Shown: in pieces, positions 8,812 through 20,149 of the stretch
Numbering within the stretch: the stretch's first letter is position 1
Layout: the number at the start of each line of letters is the position of its first letter
NCBI GenBank assembly: GCA_002737345.1
Contig: NSIK01000010.1
Location: 1,014-65,013, forward strand
Length of the DNA: 64,000 nt
Reading direction: 5' to 3'
Origin: Nitrospirota bacterium
GTDB taxonomy: Bacteria > Nitrospirota > Nitrospiria > Nitrospirales > Nitrospiraceae
Translations under genes and position numbers: made by a program
The notes under the pieces: model-generated
Seen by the model: only the letters and a program-made list of their open reading frames with translations
Told to the model about the DNA's origin: nothing
The model's database searches: none

Positions 8812-10461
8812 TCAGAGGTCTTTAGCGAGCAATTTGTACTCAATACTGTCTGCCAGCGCTTGCCAGCTCGCCTCCATGATGTTCTCGGAGACGCCGACCG
8901 TGCCCCATTTATCCTTGTGATCGCCCGATTCAATCAAAACCCGGACCTTCGACTCAGTCCCACGATCGGCCGACAAGACCCGCACTTTATAATCGAGCAG
9001 TTTAACTTCTTTAAGCTGGGGATAGAACTTCTCCAAGGCTTTCCGCAAGGCATGGTCGAGCGCATTGACTGGGCCGGCGCCTGACGCTGCCGCATGTTCC
9101 ACCACATCGCCGACCTTCACCATGACCGTGGCCTCCGACAACATGGCGCCCTGGTCCTGTTTTTTCTCGACGATCACCCGGAACCCCAGCAGTTGGAAAG
9201 AAGGCTTATGGGTCCCCATGGCTTTCCGCATGAGCAACTCGAAGGAGCCTTCCGCCGCCTCAAATTGGTAGCCCTGGCTTTCACGCTCCTTCAGCACATC
9301 GATCAATTCTTGTAGTTTGGCGTGATCCTTGTCTAATTTGATCCCGTAGGCCTCGACCTTTTCCATCAATCCGCTCCGGCCTGCTGCATCCGACAGCAAC
9401 ATCCTCTGGCGGTTCCCGACTAACGACGGAATCACATGTTCGTAGGTCGCAGCATTCTTCAGCACCGCATGGATATGGACCCCGCCCTTATGGGCGAAGG
9501 CCGAATCGCCCACGTAGGGCTGATGCGTATTGGGCATGAGGTTCGCGATCTCGGTCACGAATCCTGACACCCGCTTGAGATGGCTCAAGCGATTGCCCAG
9601 CACCGGCCGTTTCATCTTCAGTTCAAGATTAGGGATGATGGAGCAGAGATTGGCATTGCCGCACCGCTCACCAATCCCATTGATCGTCCCTTGCACTTGC
9701 AGAATGCCCGTCTCGATCGCCATCAACGAGTTCGCGACGGCCATTTCACAATCGTTGTGGGCATGGATCCCCAAGGGCACGGCACATTCACGCCGCACGA
9801 CTTCGCAAATCTCTTTGATTTCCCACGGCATCGTCCCGCCATTGGTGTCGCAAAGAATGACCCGCTCGGCGCCGGCCGCGACTGCCTGGCGAATGGTCTC
9901 CAATGCATAGTCAGGATTCGTTTTGTACCCATCGAAGAAATGTTCCGCATCATAGAACAGTCTCCGGCCCTTCGAACGGAGATGGGCCACGGAGTCGCTG
10001 ATGAGTTCAAGATTCTTCGCGAGAGAAATATTGAGCGCGTCAGTGACGTGCAACGACCAGCTCTTCCCGAAGAGCGTGATCACTGAAGTCTCGGCATCCA
10101 GCAGCGATTTAATATTCTGATCGTCCTGTACCGCGTTGCTGGCCTTTCGCGTCGAGCCGAAGGCCACGACCGTCGACGTCTGCAGTGGGACCGCCTTGAT
10201 CCTCCGGAAGAACTCAATATCTTTGGGATTCGCCCCAGGCCACCCGCCCTCGATGAACTGCACGCCAAGCCCGTCTAACTGTTGCGCAACCCGCACCTTG
10301 TCTTCCACCGAAAAACTGACGTCCTCGGCCTGGGCTCCATCGCGCAGGGTCGTGTCGTAGATTTCCAATGCCGGCTTCACGGCAAGCGCAGGTGTGCCTG
10401 GCGCTGACGCCGCAGCCTGCTTGCCTTGCGAGGATCCTGATTGGGGTATTTTTCGAATCAT
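8812..10461 (-). CDS. cimA: (R)-citramalate synthase, CimA type
   Basis: LEIYDTTLRDGAQAEDVSFSVEDKVRVAQQLD; IHAHNDCEMAVANSL; C-terminal LeuA dimer/allosteric domain. Confidence 0.93.
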   Translation of the reverse strand: MIRKIPQSGSSQGKQAAASAPGTPALAVKPALEIYDTTLRDGAQAEDVSFSVEDKVRVAQQLDGLGVQFIEGGWPGANPKDIEFFRRIKAVPLQTSTVVAFGSTRKASNAVQDDQNIKSLLDAETSVITLFGKSWSLHVTDALNISLAKNLELISDSVAHLRSKGRRLFYDAEHFFDGYKTNPDYALETIRQAVAAGAERVILCDTNGGTMPWEIKEICEVVRRECAVPLGIHAHNDCEMAVANSLMAIETGILQVQGTINGIGERCGNANLCSIIPNLELKMKRPVLGNRLSHLKRVSGFVTEIANLMPNTHQPYVGDSAFAHKGGVHIHAVLKNAATYEHVIPSLVGNRQRMLLSDAAGRSGLMEKVEAYGIKLDKDHAKLQELIDVLKERESQGYQFEAAEGSFELLMRKAMGTHKPSFQLLGFRVIVEKKQDQGAMLSEATVMVKVGDVVEHAAASGAGPVNALDHALRKALEKFYPQLKEVKLLDYKVRVLSADRGTESKVRVLIESGDHKDKWGTVGVSENIMEASWQALADSIEYKLLAKDL

Positions 10462-10516
10462 AGAAAACTCTACTGTGAGTAGACAATGTTGCCGAAACTG
10501 ACATCGCCAATAGTCG

Positions 10517-11758
10517 TTACTTTGTGGGTCGGCCTCCCTCCCGCGCTTGATCCAATCCGAACGCGGTATGGAGCGCGCGCATCGCGAGCTCCACATACTT
10601 TTCATCGATGACGCAGGAGATCTTGATCTCCGACGTGCTGATCATGAGGATGTTTACGCCTTCCCGCGCCAGAACCTCGAACATCTTGGCCGCAACCCCG
10701 GAATGGGAACGCATCCCGACGCCGACCAACGAGACCTTGGCGATCGCCTCGGTCACGGCCACAGACTTCGCCTCGATCCCCTTCGCCACATCCTGGATGA
10801 TCGGCATGGCCTTCGAGATGTCCACCCGTGGAATCGTAAATGACATATCCGTCAGGCCGGACTGGCTCATGTTCTGAATGATCATATCAACGTTGATATT
10901 GGCTTTGGCTACCGGCCCGAAAATTTTCGATGCAATACCCGGCTTGTCCGGCACGCCCACAATCGTGATTTTGGCCTGATTCTGGTCCCCAGTGACTCCC
11001 GACACCGCGACCGCCTCCATATCCTCGTCTTCACGCGTCACGAGCGTCCCCTTTCCTTCTTTGAAGCTGGAGTTCACCTCCACCGGCACATTGAACTTCG
11101 CGGCAAATTCGACCGAGCGGCTCTGCAGCACTTTGGCGCCCAGACTGGCCATCTCCAGCATTTCTTCATAGGAAATCTTGTCGATGCGGCGCGCTGCCGG
11201 GACAATATTGGGATCCGAAGTGTAGACGCCGTCGACGTCGGTAAAAATGATGCAGCGATCGGCCTTCAAGGCCGCCGCCAGCGCCACCGCCGTCAGATCG
11301 GAACCTCCGCGCCCCAGCGTCGTGACATCCGACTGTTCGTTGATCCCTTGAAACCCGGCCACTACCGGAATCACCCCTTTGGAGAGGGCTTCACGGATGC
11401 GCTCAGCCGCCACCTTGGTAATCCGCGCTTTCGTATGGGCGCTGTCCGTCATGATCCCGACTTGACGGCCCGTGAACGATTTGGCATCGAATCCGCGGGC
11501 CCGCAAGGCCATCGCCAACAAGGCAATGGCCACCCTCTCTCCCGTCGACAACAGCATATCCAGTTCACGATCGTCCGGAAGCGATGTCACCTGATGGGCC
11601 AGCTTGAGCAGCCGATCCGTTTCACCGCTCATCGCAGAGAGGACGACAACGACGCGATGGCCCTCTTTATAAGCCTTTTCGACCCGTTCGGCGACGCAGC
11701 GGATCCGCTCGATGGTGCCGACGGATGTTCCTCCATATTTCTGAACAATCAGCGCCAC
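10517..11758 (-). CDS. lysC: Aspartate kinase with two ACT domains
   Basis: [52 protein letters not shown]. Confidence 0.97.
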   Translation of the reverse strand: MALIVQKYGGTSVGTIERIRCVAERVEKAYKEGHRVVVVLSAMSGETDRLLKLAHQVTSLPDDRELDMLLSTGERVAIALLAMALRARGFDAKSFTGRQVGIMTDSAHTKARITKVAAERIREALSKGVIPVVAGFQGINEQSDVTTLGRGGSDLTAVALAAALKADRCIIFTDVDGVYTSDPNIVPAARRIDKISYEEMLEMASLGAKVLQSRSVEFAAKFNVPVEVNSSFKEGKGTLVTREDEDMEAVAVSGVTGDQNQAKITIVGVPDKPGIASKIFGPVAKANINVDMIIQNMSQSGLTDMSFTIPRVDISKAMPIIQDVAKGIEAKSVAVTEAIAKVSLVGVGMRSHSGVAAKMFEVLAREGVNILMISTSEIKISCVIDEKYVELAMRALHTAFGLDQAREGGRPTK

Positions 11759-11763
11759 GACCG

Positions 11764-13002
11764 TCAGGATCCTTTTGCGAACAATCGCACGACGAACTTC
11801 GTCGCGTCACGTGGAGGCACAGTCGACGCCTGGGCATGCGCTTCGGTGAATTTTCGTCCGCTTCCGGCTGCGGGATCGGCGGCACTGTCACGATAGGCGA
11901 AGAAGCCCAGCCCCTCCGCCGCCTGACCCTGATGCACGTTGCCCGCATCACAGAAAGCCGCAAGGCGATAGGGGCCGGATTTGGCCAGCCCTTCAAGCAA
12001 CGGCCCGACCAGTTCGCGATCGACCGCTTCAATCGCCTTCACCTTGGCCGCAACGTCCGATCCATAGGCAACCTCGTCCGGCAACTCCACATGCACGTAG
12101 GCAAAATCTTTTTCCTTGAGGTCCTCCAACGCCACCGCCGCCTGGGCGCGCAGATCCCCCTCGGCCAACCGTGCCCTATCCACCGCCTCGAGCCCTGCCA
12201 TTATACCGAGCCCCCGATGGACATCGCTCTGTGACACCACCGTACCGGTCATCTTAAAACGTTCCGCCAGACTGGGCCAAAACACGGCCCGGCCCTGGCC
12301 CCAGAGCCAGAGACAATTGGCTTGCTTCTGCCCCGCCTTGCTGCGCTCCGCATTAAGGGGATGGTCGCGCAAGATTTGAAATGACGCGTCCATCAGCTTC
12401 CACAAATGGTCCGCTCCCTCGCCCGTCGGCATGGCTTCGGCGATCGGCCGGCCGACCAGCGATTGCGGATCCTGACAAACTGCGCGCACCTTCCCGTTGA
12501 CCCACACCATGAGGTGGCGGTGGCCTACGCCTGGATAGAACTGAATTATCTCAGACCCGAGCTGTTCATTGATCGCCTCGATCAATTCACGAGCCTCTTC
12601 CGTCGCAATCAACCCGGCGGTCGCATCGTCCATGACCACATGCGGCCCCAGCTTCTTAATTCCATCCAATCCGCCTTTGCCCGCGGACGCGTCTGCCCGC
12701 AACGTGACCATCGTGCAACGATAAACCACGTCCTGCTCGCCGACAGTAACCCCCAAGCTCGCTGCTTCGAATGGGCCGGGCCCCTGATAGTATTTCTTAA
12801 GGTCGTAGCCGAGGATGGCCGTCTCCATCAACCCGTTCCCCTTCCGCACGCCCTCGGGCGCCGCAGCTAAGATCCCCAACTCTCCCTCTTTCGCGAGACG
12901 ATCGAGATGAGGAGTCGAGGCCGCCTGCAGAGGAGTCTGCTTGCCCAATTCCTGCCGGGGAAGGTCTGCCATCCCGTCGGCATGGAGCATCACATATTTC
13001 AT
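11764..13002 (-). CDS. Archaeal-type cofactor-independent phosphoglycerate mutase family (apgM-like; possible homoserine kinase analogue)
   Basis: [53 protein letters not shown]; in a threonine biosynthesis cluster. Confidence 0.88.
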   Translation of the reverse strand: MKYVMLHADGMADLPRQELGKQTPLQAASTPHLDRLAKEGELGILAAAPEGVRKGNGLMETAILGYDLKKYYQGPGPFEAASLGVTVGEQDVVYRCTMVTLRADASAGKGGLDGIKKLGPHVVMDDATAGLIATEEARELIEAINEQLGSEIIQFYPGVGHRHLMVWVNGKVRAVCQDPQSLVGRPIAEAMPTGEGADHLWKLMDASFQILRDHPLNAERSKAGQKQANCLWLWGQGRAVFWPSLAERFKMTGTVVSQSDVHRGLGIMAGLEAVDRARLAEGDLRAQAAVALEDLKEKDFAYVHVELPDEVAYGSDVAAKVKAIEAVDRELVGPLLEGLAKSGPYRLAAFCDAGNVHQGQAAEGLGFFAYRDSAADPAAGSGRKFTEAHAQASTVPPRDATKFVVRLFAKGS

Positions 13003-13024
13003 CGAAGCCCTGCGCTCATTGTAT

Positions 13025-14107
13025 CTACACCCTTAAAAGACGAGCGACATCCTCCCGCGTCGCTCTAACGGTTTTCGGTTGAGCCGATACACTAATCGCC
13101 GTATCGGCATCTTTCAATCCATGGCCTGTCAAGGTACAGACCACCGTCTCGCCTTCGCGAAGCCCGCCCTGCTTACTCAACTTCGTCAGGCCGGCCACCG
13201 AAGCAGCGGAGGACGGTTCGCAGAAAACGCCTTCCGTGGCCGCCAGCATCCGATAGGCCTGCAAAATTTCCTCATCCGTGACCGAATCGATCGCCCCGGA
13301 GGATTCCTTCACGGCGTTCAAGGCGGCTTGCCAACTGGCCGGATTGCCGATCCTGATCGCCGTGGCCACCGTCTGCGGATTCTCCACGATGTGCCCCAAC
13401 ACGATCGGCGCCGCGCCGGTGGCCTGAAACCCGATCATGCGTGGGAGTTTCGTGGATTGATTAGCCGCACGGTATTCCTGATAGCCCTTCCAATAGGCCG
13501 TAATATTGCCGGCGTTCCCGACCGGCAGCACATGAATCGTCGGTGCATCACCAAGCTGATCGCAGACTTCCATCGCGGCGGTCTTCTGCCCCTCGATCCG
13601 ATAGGGATTGAGCGAGTTGACCAGCTCAATGTGGTGGCTCACCGACAATTCCTTCACGATAGTGAACGCCTGGTCAAAATTTCCCTGGATCTGAATGACC
13701 GTGGCCTGGTGCATCATGGCCTGGGACAGTTTGCCCATCGCAATTTTCCCCGCAGGAATCAGCACATAAACCGCCAGCCCAGCCCGCGCCCCATAGGCTG
13801 CGGCAGAGGCAGAGGTATTCCCCGTGGAGGCGCAGATGACCGCTTTGACGCCGGCCTCAACAGCCTTCGAGATCGCCAGCGTCATGCCTCGGTCTTTGAA
13901 CGATCCAGTGGGGTTCGCGCCTTCAATTTTAAGATAGAGATCAATGCCGGGCGCAATCTGCTGGGCCAACCTCGTCGCCCTGATGAGCGGGGTATTGCCT
14001 TCACACAACGTCACCACGGGTGTACGGTCGGTTACAGGGAGGAACTTGCGATATTCTTCAATCAGGCCGCGCCAGCGAGTCATCACATCAGTCGTCCTTG
14101 CCCTCAA
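13025..14107 (-). CDS. thrC: Threonine synthase
   Basis: [58 protein letters not shown]. Confidence 0.96.
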   Translation of the reverse strand: MRARTTDVMTRWRGLIEEYRKFLPVTDRTPVVTLCEGNTPLIRATRLAQQIAPGIDLYLKIEGANPTGSFKDRGMTLAISKAVEAGVKAVICASTGNTSASAAAYGARAGLAVYVLIPAGKIAMGKLSQAMMHQATVIQIQGNFDQAFTIVKELSVSHHIELVNSLNPYRIEGQKTAAMEVCDQLGDAPTIHVLPVGNAGNITAYWKGYQEYRAANQSTKLPRMIGFQATGAAPIVLGHIVENPQTVATAIRIGNPASWQAALNAVKESSGAIDSVTDEEILQAYRMLAATEGVFCEPSSAASVAGLTKLSKQGGLREGETVVCTLTGHGLKDADTAISVSAQPKTVRATREDVARLLRV

Positions 14108-15401
14108 CGCGGATCAACGTCGTCGGCTCGGAAATAAAGGCCATCTGGTTGATTGCGCGCAATGCCGCCTGGACATCGCGCTCCATGGCCGTATGGGTTT
14201 TGATCACGACCGGCACCGTTTGCCCGTCACGCCGCCCCTGTTGAAGGACGGACGAAATACTGATGCCGCACCGGCCCAGCTCCCCTGCGATCTGCGACAG
14301 GACACCGGGACGGTCCAGCACCATAAAGCGGAGATAGTAGAGCGAGCTAATTTCTTCCATCGGCCGCATGCGAAGCGGGCGGCGCTGCGCCTGCTGGAAC
14401 GAAGCAGGCGGCACTCGCCCCACCGCACCCTTCAGCAGATTGCGCGAAATGGCAATGAGGTCGCTGACCACCGCGCTGCCGGTCGGCAGGGATCCGGCGC
14501 CCCTACCATAGAGCACCACATCGCCCACGGCATCGCCGACGAATTGAATTGCGTTGTAGACTCCTTCGACTTGGGCGAGCGGAGACGAAGCGGGCAGCAT
14601 CGTGGGATGCACGCGGGCTTCGACTTCGTTGCCCCCCAGCTTGGCAATGCCCAAGAGCTTGATCGTACAGCCAAACTCTTTGGCATAGGCGATATCGAGC
14701 GGCGTAATGTGGGTGATTCCCTCGGTATACACCTCTTTGAAATTGACTGGCGTGCCATAGGCCAGGGCCACCAGGATCGCCAGCTTGTGCGCCGAATCGA
14801 TCCCGGCCACATCGAAGGTCGGATCCGCTTCGGCATAGCCGGCCTGTTTCGCGTCGTCGAGTACCGAATCGAAACTCCGGCCTTCACTCGTCATGCGCGA
14901 GAGGATGTAATTGGCCGTCCCGTTGATGATCCCGTAAATAGATTGGATGGTGTTGGCCGCCAGTCCTTCCCTCAGGGCCTGGATCACGGGAATCCCTCCT
15001 CCCACACTCGCTTCGAAACCGATGTCGACTCCCTTGCGGGAGGCCGCGGCAAAAATTTCTTCTCCATGTAATGCGAGCAGGGCCTTGTTCGCGGTGACGA
15101 CCTGTTTACCTGCCGCAATGGCTTCCAGAATGATACGTTTGGCGAAATCGCAGCCCCCGACCAACTCGACCACGATGTCGATCGACGGATCGTTGAGAAT
15201 CTGTTTCGCATCGGTCGTAAGGACGCCAGGCTGCAAGGTCAGCCCCCGATTCTTCGTCACATCCAAGTCCGCAATCCGAACGATTTCGATCGGCACGCCG
15301 ACACGGCGGCTGATCACGGCAGCATTCTCCAGAAGAATCTTCGCGACCCCCGTTCCGACCGTACCGAACCCAATGATGCCGACGCCCACGCGTGAAATCA
15401 T
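14088..15401 (-). CDS. hom: Homoserine dehydrogenase with C-terminal ACT domain
   Basis: [53 protein letters not shown]. Confidence 0.97.
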   Translation of the reverse strand: MISRVGVGIIGFGTVGTGVAKILLENAAVISRRVGVPIEIVRIADLDVTKNRGLTLQPGVLTTDAKQILNDPSIDIVVELVGGCDFAKRIILEAIAAGKQVVTANKALLALHGEEIFAAASRKGVDIGFEASVGGGIPVIQALREGLAANTIQSIYGIINGTANYILSRMTSEGRSFDSVLDDAKQAGYAEADPTFDVAGIDSAHKLAILVALAYGTPVNFKEVYTEGITHITPLDIAYAKEFGCTIKLLGIAKLGGNEVEARVHPTMLPASSPLAQVEGVYNAIQFVGDAVGDVVLYGRGAGSLPTGSAVVSDLIAISRNLLKGAVGRVPPASFQQAQRRPLRMRPMEEISSLYYLRFMVLDRPGVLSQIAGELGRCGISISSVLQQGRRDGQTVPVVIKTHTAMERDVQAALRAINQMAFISEPTTLIRVEGKDD

Positions 15402-16594
15402 TCTTCAGATCCTTCCAGCTTCAGAGCCTTGCGAATGCCGCGTACGGCTTGCCTCGTGCGATGTTCATTTTCAACCAGGCCGAACCGCACATACTCGTCT
15501 CCGCCTTCACCGAATCCAATCCCGGGAGACACAGCGACTTTGGCCTCGCGAAGCAGGAGTTTGGAAAACTCCAATGAGCCCATCGACCGATAGGGCACGG
15601 GGATCCTGGCCCAGACGAACATGGTCGCCACAGGCTTCGTCACCTGCCACCCGATGCGGTTCAGGCCGCCCACCAACACATCGCGCCGTTTCTGATAACG
15701 CAACACTGTCTCCTTGACGCATTCTTGCGGCCCATTCAGGGCGATGACGCTGGCGATCTGCAAGGGCTGGAAAATTCCGTAGTCGAGATAACTCTTGATC
15801 TTGGCCAGGGCTCCGACGACTTCGCGATTACCGCAACAGAAGCCCACGCGCCAGCCCGGCATATTGTAGGCCTTGGACAAAGTATAGAACTCCACTCCGA
15901 CATCCTTGGCACCGGGAGCTTGCAAGAAGCTCGGCGCCTTGTAGCCATCGAAGACCAGGTCCGCATAGGCCAGGTCGTGAATGACGATCACGTCGTGCTC
16001 TTTGGCAAAGGCGACGATTTTCTTGAAGAACTCGAGGTCCACCACGGCGGTAGTGGGATTGTGCGGAAAATTGATCACCAAAATCTTCGGTCGCGGGAAA
16101 CTCTGGCGATAGACCTTCTGGAGCTCTTCGAAGAAGTCACTGTCCTGACGCAACTCGATTCCGCGGACTTCGCCGCCCGCAATGATAAAACTATACATAT
16201 GGATGGGATAGGTCGGGGTCGGCGTCAAGACGACGTCCCCTGGGCCAATCAAAGCCAAGGCCAGATGCGCCAATCCTTCCTTGGAGCCGATCGTGACGAT
16301 CGTCTCGGTCTCAGGATCCAGCGCGACGTCGTAATTCCGTTTATACCAGCCAGTGATCGCATGGCGCAGCTTGGTAATGCCGCGCGAGGCCGAGTAGCGA
16401 TGGTTCTTCCCCTTCCGCGCCGCCTCGATCATCTTTTCGACGATATGGCTCGGCGTCGGTTGGTCAGGATTGCCCATGCCAAAATCGATAATGTCTTCGC
16501 CCTGTTGACGAGCCTCAAGCTTGAGACTCTGCACTTGGGCAAAGACATACGGTGGTAGCCGTTTGATGCGATAAAATCCGTCGCCCAGTCCCAT
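15398..16594 (-). CDS. Class I/II PLP-dependent aminotransferase (AlaC/LL-DAP-aminotransferase-like)
   Basis: [52 protein letters not shown] (PLP-Lys). Confidence 0.92.
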   Translation of the reverse strand: MGLGDGFYRIKRLPPYVFAQVQSLKLEARQQGEDIIDFGMGNPDQPTPSHIVEKMIEAARKGKNHRYSASRGITKLRHAITGWYKRNYDVALDPETETIVTIGSKEGLAHLALALIGPGDVVLTPTPTYPIHMYSFIIAGGEVRGIELRQDSDFFEELQKVYRQSFPRPKILVINFPHNPTTAVVDLEFFKKIVAFAKEHDVIVIHDLAYADLVFDGYKAPSFLQAPGAKDVGVEFYTLSKAYNMPGWRVGFCCGNREVVGALAKIKSYLDYGIFQPLQIASVIALNGPQECVKETVLRYQKRRDVLVGGLNRIGWQVTKPVATMFVWARIPVPYRSMGSLEFSKLLLREAKVAVSPGIGFGEGGDEYVRFGLVENEHRTRQAVRGIRKALKLEGSEE

Positions 16595-16877
16595 GTATCC
16601 CCTGTCGACAATTCCCCTGCGCAGAAGGCGTGGAGAAACCCCCTGCCTCCCTAACTCAGGGGGCCTATTCTAATGGCGAGGGACACGTCGAGTCAAATTA
16701 TCCCGTGATTCTGTGGGGTTCGACATTCGGCTCTTCCAAGAGACTGAGCCAGCCAGACCGCGCTTCCCCCTCCCTATCCTTGCCCCTCCCGGCCAATTTC
16801 TGTTACAACTAAAACCTCTTTCGACTCATCGCGCAACTCAGCTTCTCCTTGCTTCACATAGCCAGAACGGAGGATCC

Positions 16878-17591
16878 GTGCCACGACTTGGGGTGAATAT
16901 TGACCATGTGGCCACGTTGCGGCAAGCCCGCGGTGGAACCGACCCGGACCCTCTGACTGCCTCCGTACTGGTGGAACTGGCTGGCGCCGACGGCATTGTC
17001 GTCCACCTCAGAGAGGATCGTCGGCATATTCAGGACCGCGATCTTCGTCTCTTGCGGGAACTCATCCGCACCAAGCTCGATCTGGAAATGGCCGCTGATG
17101 AGACCATGGCCAAAATTGCCCTGACCATCAAACCGGACATGGTCACGCTCGTTCCGGAACATCGACAGGAACTTACGACCGAAGGCGGCCTGGATGTGGC
17201 AGGCCACAGAGACCATATCCAGGAACTCGTGGCCATGCTCCACGATGGCGGCATTCCCGTCAGTCTCTTCATCGAACCGGATTTGGCCCAAGTCAAAGCG
17301 GCACACCGAGTTTCAGCCGATTTCGTCGAACTCCATACGGGCCGCTACGCGAATGCCAAACGCTCCAAAGAAGCCGATGCGGAAGTAGACGCCATTACGC
17401 AGGCAGCCAAACTCTCCTACAAGCTGGGCATGGGCGTCAACGCCGGACATGGATTAGACTATCGCAACATCGCACGGTTGCTGAACATCCCTGAAATCGT
17501 CGAATACAACATCGGGCACAGCATCATTGCCCGAGCAGTCCTGGTGGGTCTCGACCAAGCTGTCAGGGAAATGAAAGCCTTGCTGGGGTAA
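16878..17591 (+). CDS. pdxJ: Pyridoxine 5'-phosphate synthase
   Basis: [41 protein letters not shown] start at 16878 after AGGAT. Confidence 0.96.
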   Translation: MPRLGVNIDHVATLRQARGGTDPDPLTASVLVELAGADGIVVHLREDRRHIQDRDLRLLRELIRTKLDLEMAADETMAKIALTIKPDMVTLVPEHRQELTTEGGLDVAGHRDHIQELVAMLHDGGIPVSLFIEPDLAQVKAAHRVSADFVELHTGRYANAKRSKEADAEVDAITQAAKLSYKLGMGVNAGHGLDYRNIARLLNIPEIVEYNIGHSIIARAVLVGLDQAVREMKALLG

Positions 17592-17680
17592 CCGTCTCCT
17601 CCAAGCACAACGCGACTCCCCCTTGCCATGACATTGCGACGTAGGCCACAAACCTCTCGATTCCCCCTACAAGGCCACCG

Positions 17681-19234
17681 ATGAACATCGTGACCGGAGC
17701 CGAGATGCAACTGCTCGATCGCCGCACGATCACTGAGGCGAAGATCCCGAGCGCCACCTTGATGGAGCGGGCCGGTGAGGGAATCGTCAGTCAGCTGGAA
17801 ACCCAGTACGGGCCAATGCGCGGCAAGACCGTGACTATCCTCTGCGGCAAAGGGAACAACGGAGGAGATGGATTGGTGGTGGCCCGCCTGCTGCACCGCC
17901 AACGAGCCCAGGTCCGAGTGCTGCTCCTGCCACCTGTTGCCGACCTGAGCCGCGATGCCGCCGCCATGTATCGTCGGTTCGCGAAAGCAGCAGGAAATGC
18001 CAAGACCATTCGATTCCGATCTGCCAAGCAGGTTCGGCCTCTTCTTGCCTCCAGCGATATCCTCATCGATGCCCTTCTAGGCACAGGCTTAGCCTCCGAA
18101 GTCACCGGAGCCTATCGTGAGGCTATCGAACTCATCAACAAGACAGGAAAGCCGGTCATTTCAGTCGATCTGCCATCCGGCATTCATGCCGATACAGGGG
18201 CCATTCTAGGGCAAGCGGTCCGCGCCTCGCTCACCGTCACCCTCGGCCTCCCGAAACTCGGCCTCTACGTCGGGGCGGGAATCGATCAGTCCGGCATCAT
18301 CCGCGTCGTCGATATCGGCATTCCCCAAGCCTGTATGGACAAGCTCGACCGCAGAACGCAGCTCCTGACCAGTGACGACATCGTCACCATGCTGCCGGAA
18401 CGGTGGCCCTCCTCCCATAAAGGCACGTTCGGCCATGCGGGGATTATTGCAGGATCCGTGGGGAAAACCGGCGCAGCAGCTCTCGCAGCTCAGGCAGCAC
18501 TCCGCGTCGGAGCAGGCCTCGTCACCGTGGCCACCCCCAGCAGCGTCAACGATGTGCTGGAGTCCAAACTACTGGAAGCGATGACGCTGCCGCTCCCCGA
18601 AACGAAGGCGCGAACCTTGGCCCGATCGGGACTCGATCGCATCCTCGCCTTTATCCAGGCTCGCACGGCCATTGCCATCGGCCCAGGCCTCTCAACCCAT
18701 CACGAAACGGTCGAGCTGGTGCAGTCACTCATGAAACATCTGGATCGGCCCTCCGTCCTCGATGCCGATGCGCTCAATGCCTTGGCCGGGCGGGCCTCCT
18801 TGCTGACCGAATGCCCCACTCTGCCCATCCTGACTCCTCATCCCGGTGAAATAGCCAGGCTGGAAGTCGATGCCACAGCGCAGAGCGTCAACGCAGACCG
18901 CATCGGCACGGCCAGACGGTTTGCCAGGCAACGAGGTGTGTTCGTTGTTTTAAAAGGCGCGCGAACCGTCATCGCCCGCCCCGATGGACTGGTCGCCATC
19001 TGTCCCACCGGGAATCCCGGCATGGCCACGGCCGGAACCGGCGATGTCTTAACCGGTATGATTGTGGGCCTTCTGGCGCAAGGAGTCCCATCATGGGAAG
19101 CGGCTTGCGCCGCAACCTATCTTCACGGATCAGCCGGCGACTTGGCAGCCAAACAACTCGGACAGGCAGGAATGATCGCCAGCGATCTGATCGCTCAAAT
19201 TCCTTATGCGCTCCAACAAATCACTACAACCTAA
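17681..19234 (+). CDS. nnr: Bifunctional NAD(P)H-hydrate epimerase / ADP-dependent NAD(P)H-hydrate dehydratase
   Basis: ILCGKGNNGGDGLVVARLL; SVDLPSGIHADTG; HKGTFGHAGIIAGSVGKTGAAALAAQAALRVGAGLVTVATP; GNPGMATAGTGDVLTGMI. Confidence 0.95.
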   Translation: MNIVTGAEMQLLDRRTITEAKIPSATLMERAGEGIVSQLETQYGPMRGKTVTILCGKGNNGGDGLVVARLLHRQRAQVRVLLLPPVADLSRDAAAMYRRFAKAAGNAKTIRFRSAKQVRPLLASSDILIDALLGTGLASEVTGAYREAIELINKTGKPVISVDLPSGIHADTGAILGQAVRASLTVTLGLPKLGLYVGAGIDQSGIIRVVDIGIPQACMDKLDRRTQLLTSDDIVTMLPERWPSSHKGTFGHAGIIAGSVGKTGAAALAAQAALRVGAGLVTVATPSSVNDVLESKLLEAMTLPLPETKARTLARSGLDRILAFIQARTAIAIGPGLSTHHETVELVQSLMKHLDRPSVLDADALNALAGRASLLTECPTLPILTPHPGEIARLEVDATAQSVNADRIGTARRFARQRGVFVVLKGARTVIARPDGLVAICPTGNPGMATAGTGDVLTGMIVGLLAQGVPSWEAACAATYLHGSAGDLAAKQLGQAGMIASDLIAQIPYALQQITTT

Positions 19235-19808
19235 CGGCACGAAGCCAGCCAAGACACAGCCGCCTGTTGTCAAAGGGAGCGCCGCAGTGGTCCTGCCGTG
19301 GACACTCCTGTCTTCATCGAGCCAACAGACCGACCGCTTAGGCCAAGCGCTTGGCCGGACGCTGCGCGGAGGAGAAACGATCGCGCTCTACGGGCCGCTC
19401 GGCGCGGGCAAGACCGCGCTCGTGCGCGGCATCGCGCAGGGCCTGGGCGCAGCGCCTGAAGCCGTGACCAGTCCGACCTTCGTCGTTATTCATGAATGCC
19501 AAGGCCGCCTGCCTCTGGCCCACATGGATTGGTATCGCATCACCTCGCTCCGCGAGCTTGAATCAACCGGCGTAATGGAGTATTTCTCTGGCCAGACGGT
19601 CACGGCTATCGAATGGGCCGACAAGGGCCTGGCCTTGTTGCCGCAGGACCGGATCGAAATTACCCTGAGCCATCGGGCCAAGCAGAGCCGGGCGATTCAG
19701 CTGAACGCAACAGGGCCGATGTCCGGCAAAGTCCTCGCACGCACGCGCCAAGCCCATCGAAGAATGCCGAATAAAATTTCGAATAAGAAGAGGATCACGA
19801 AGTCATGA
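19206..19808 (+). CDS. tsaE: tRNA threonylcarbamoyladenosine biosynthesis ATPase TsaE
   Basis: LYGPLGAGKTALVRGIAQGLG; VTSPTFVVIHEC; HMDWYR. Confidence 0.93.
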   Translation: MRSNKSLQPNGTKPAKTQPPVVKGSAAVVLPWTLLSSSSQQTDRLGQALGRTLRGGETIALYGPLGAGKTALVRGIAQGLGAAPEAVTSPTFVVIHECQGRLPLAHMDWYRITSLRELESTGVMEYFSGQTVTAIEWADKGLALLPQDRIEITLSHRAKQSRAIQLNATGPMSGKVLARTRQAHRRMPNKISNKKRITKS

Positions 19809-20149
19809 TTCGATTGATTTTAGTCGGAGTCCTGCTGCTCCTCGCTCTGGCATTCTTCCTTCAAAACCAGGAACAGGAAGCCACGATTCGCTATTTCTTC
19901 GGTCTACTCGAATCCTCGACGCCGATCTATAAACCCATTCTGGCAGGATTCGCCGTGGGGCTGCTGGTCTCAGGCATTCTGCTATTCCCCCCCTGGGTGC
20001 GGGGCCGGATCGAACTTCGCCGAAAGACCAAGGCCCTGCAGGATGCCGAAGTAGACTTGGAGCAATTGCGCCACTCGCTCGAAAAAGTCACAGGCCGGAT
20101 CTCCCATACCGTCACCGACGAATCCCCTCGAGACCGCCACGATGAGTGA
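19805..20149 (+). CDS. LapA/DUF1049-family small membrane protein
   Basis: MIRLILVGVLLLLALAFFLQNQEQEATIRYF..., two TM segments and a coiled-coil tail. Confidence 0.8.
   Translation: MIRLILVGVLLLLALAFFLQNQEQEATIRYFFGLLESSTPIYKPILAGFAVGLLVSGILLFPPWVRGRIELRRKTKALQDAEVDLEQLRHSLEKVTGRISHTVTDESPRDRHDE

Noticed and set aside
13079-14137. 352-aa plus-strand ORF (and similar long ORFs at 13944-15071, 2527-3336, 31083-31793, 24920-25540, 15725-16558)
   Set aside because: These are antisense to well-identified genes (thrC, hom, phoH, infB, M16, alaC). Composition is R/H/P/G-rich and typical of shadow frames in GC-rich DNA.
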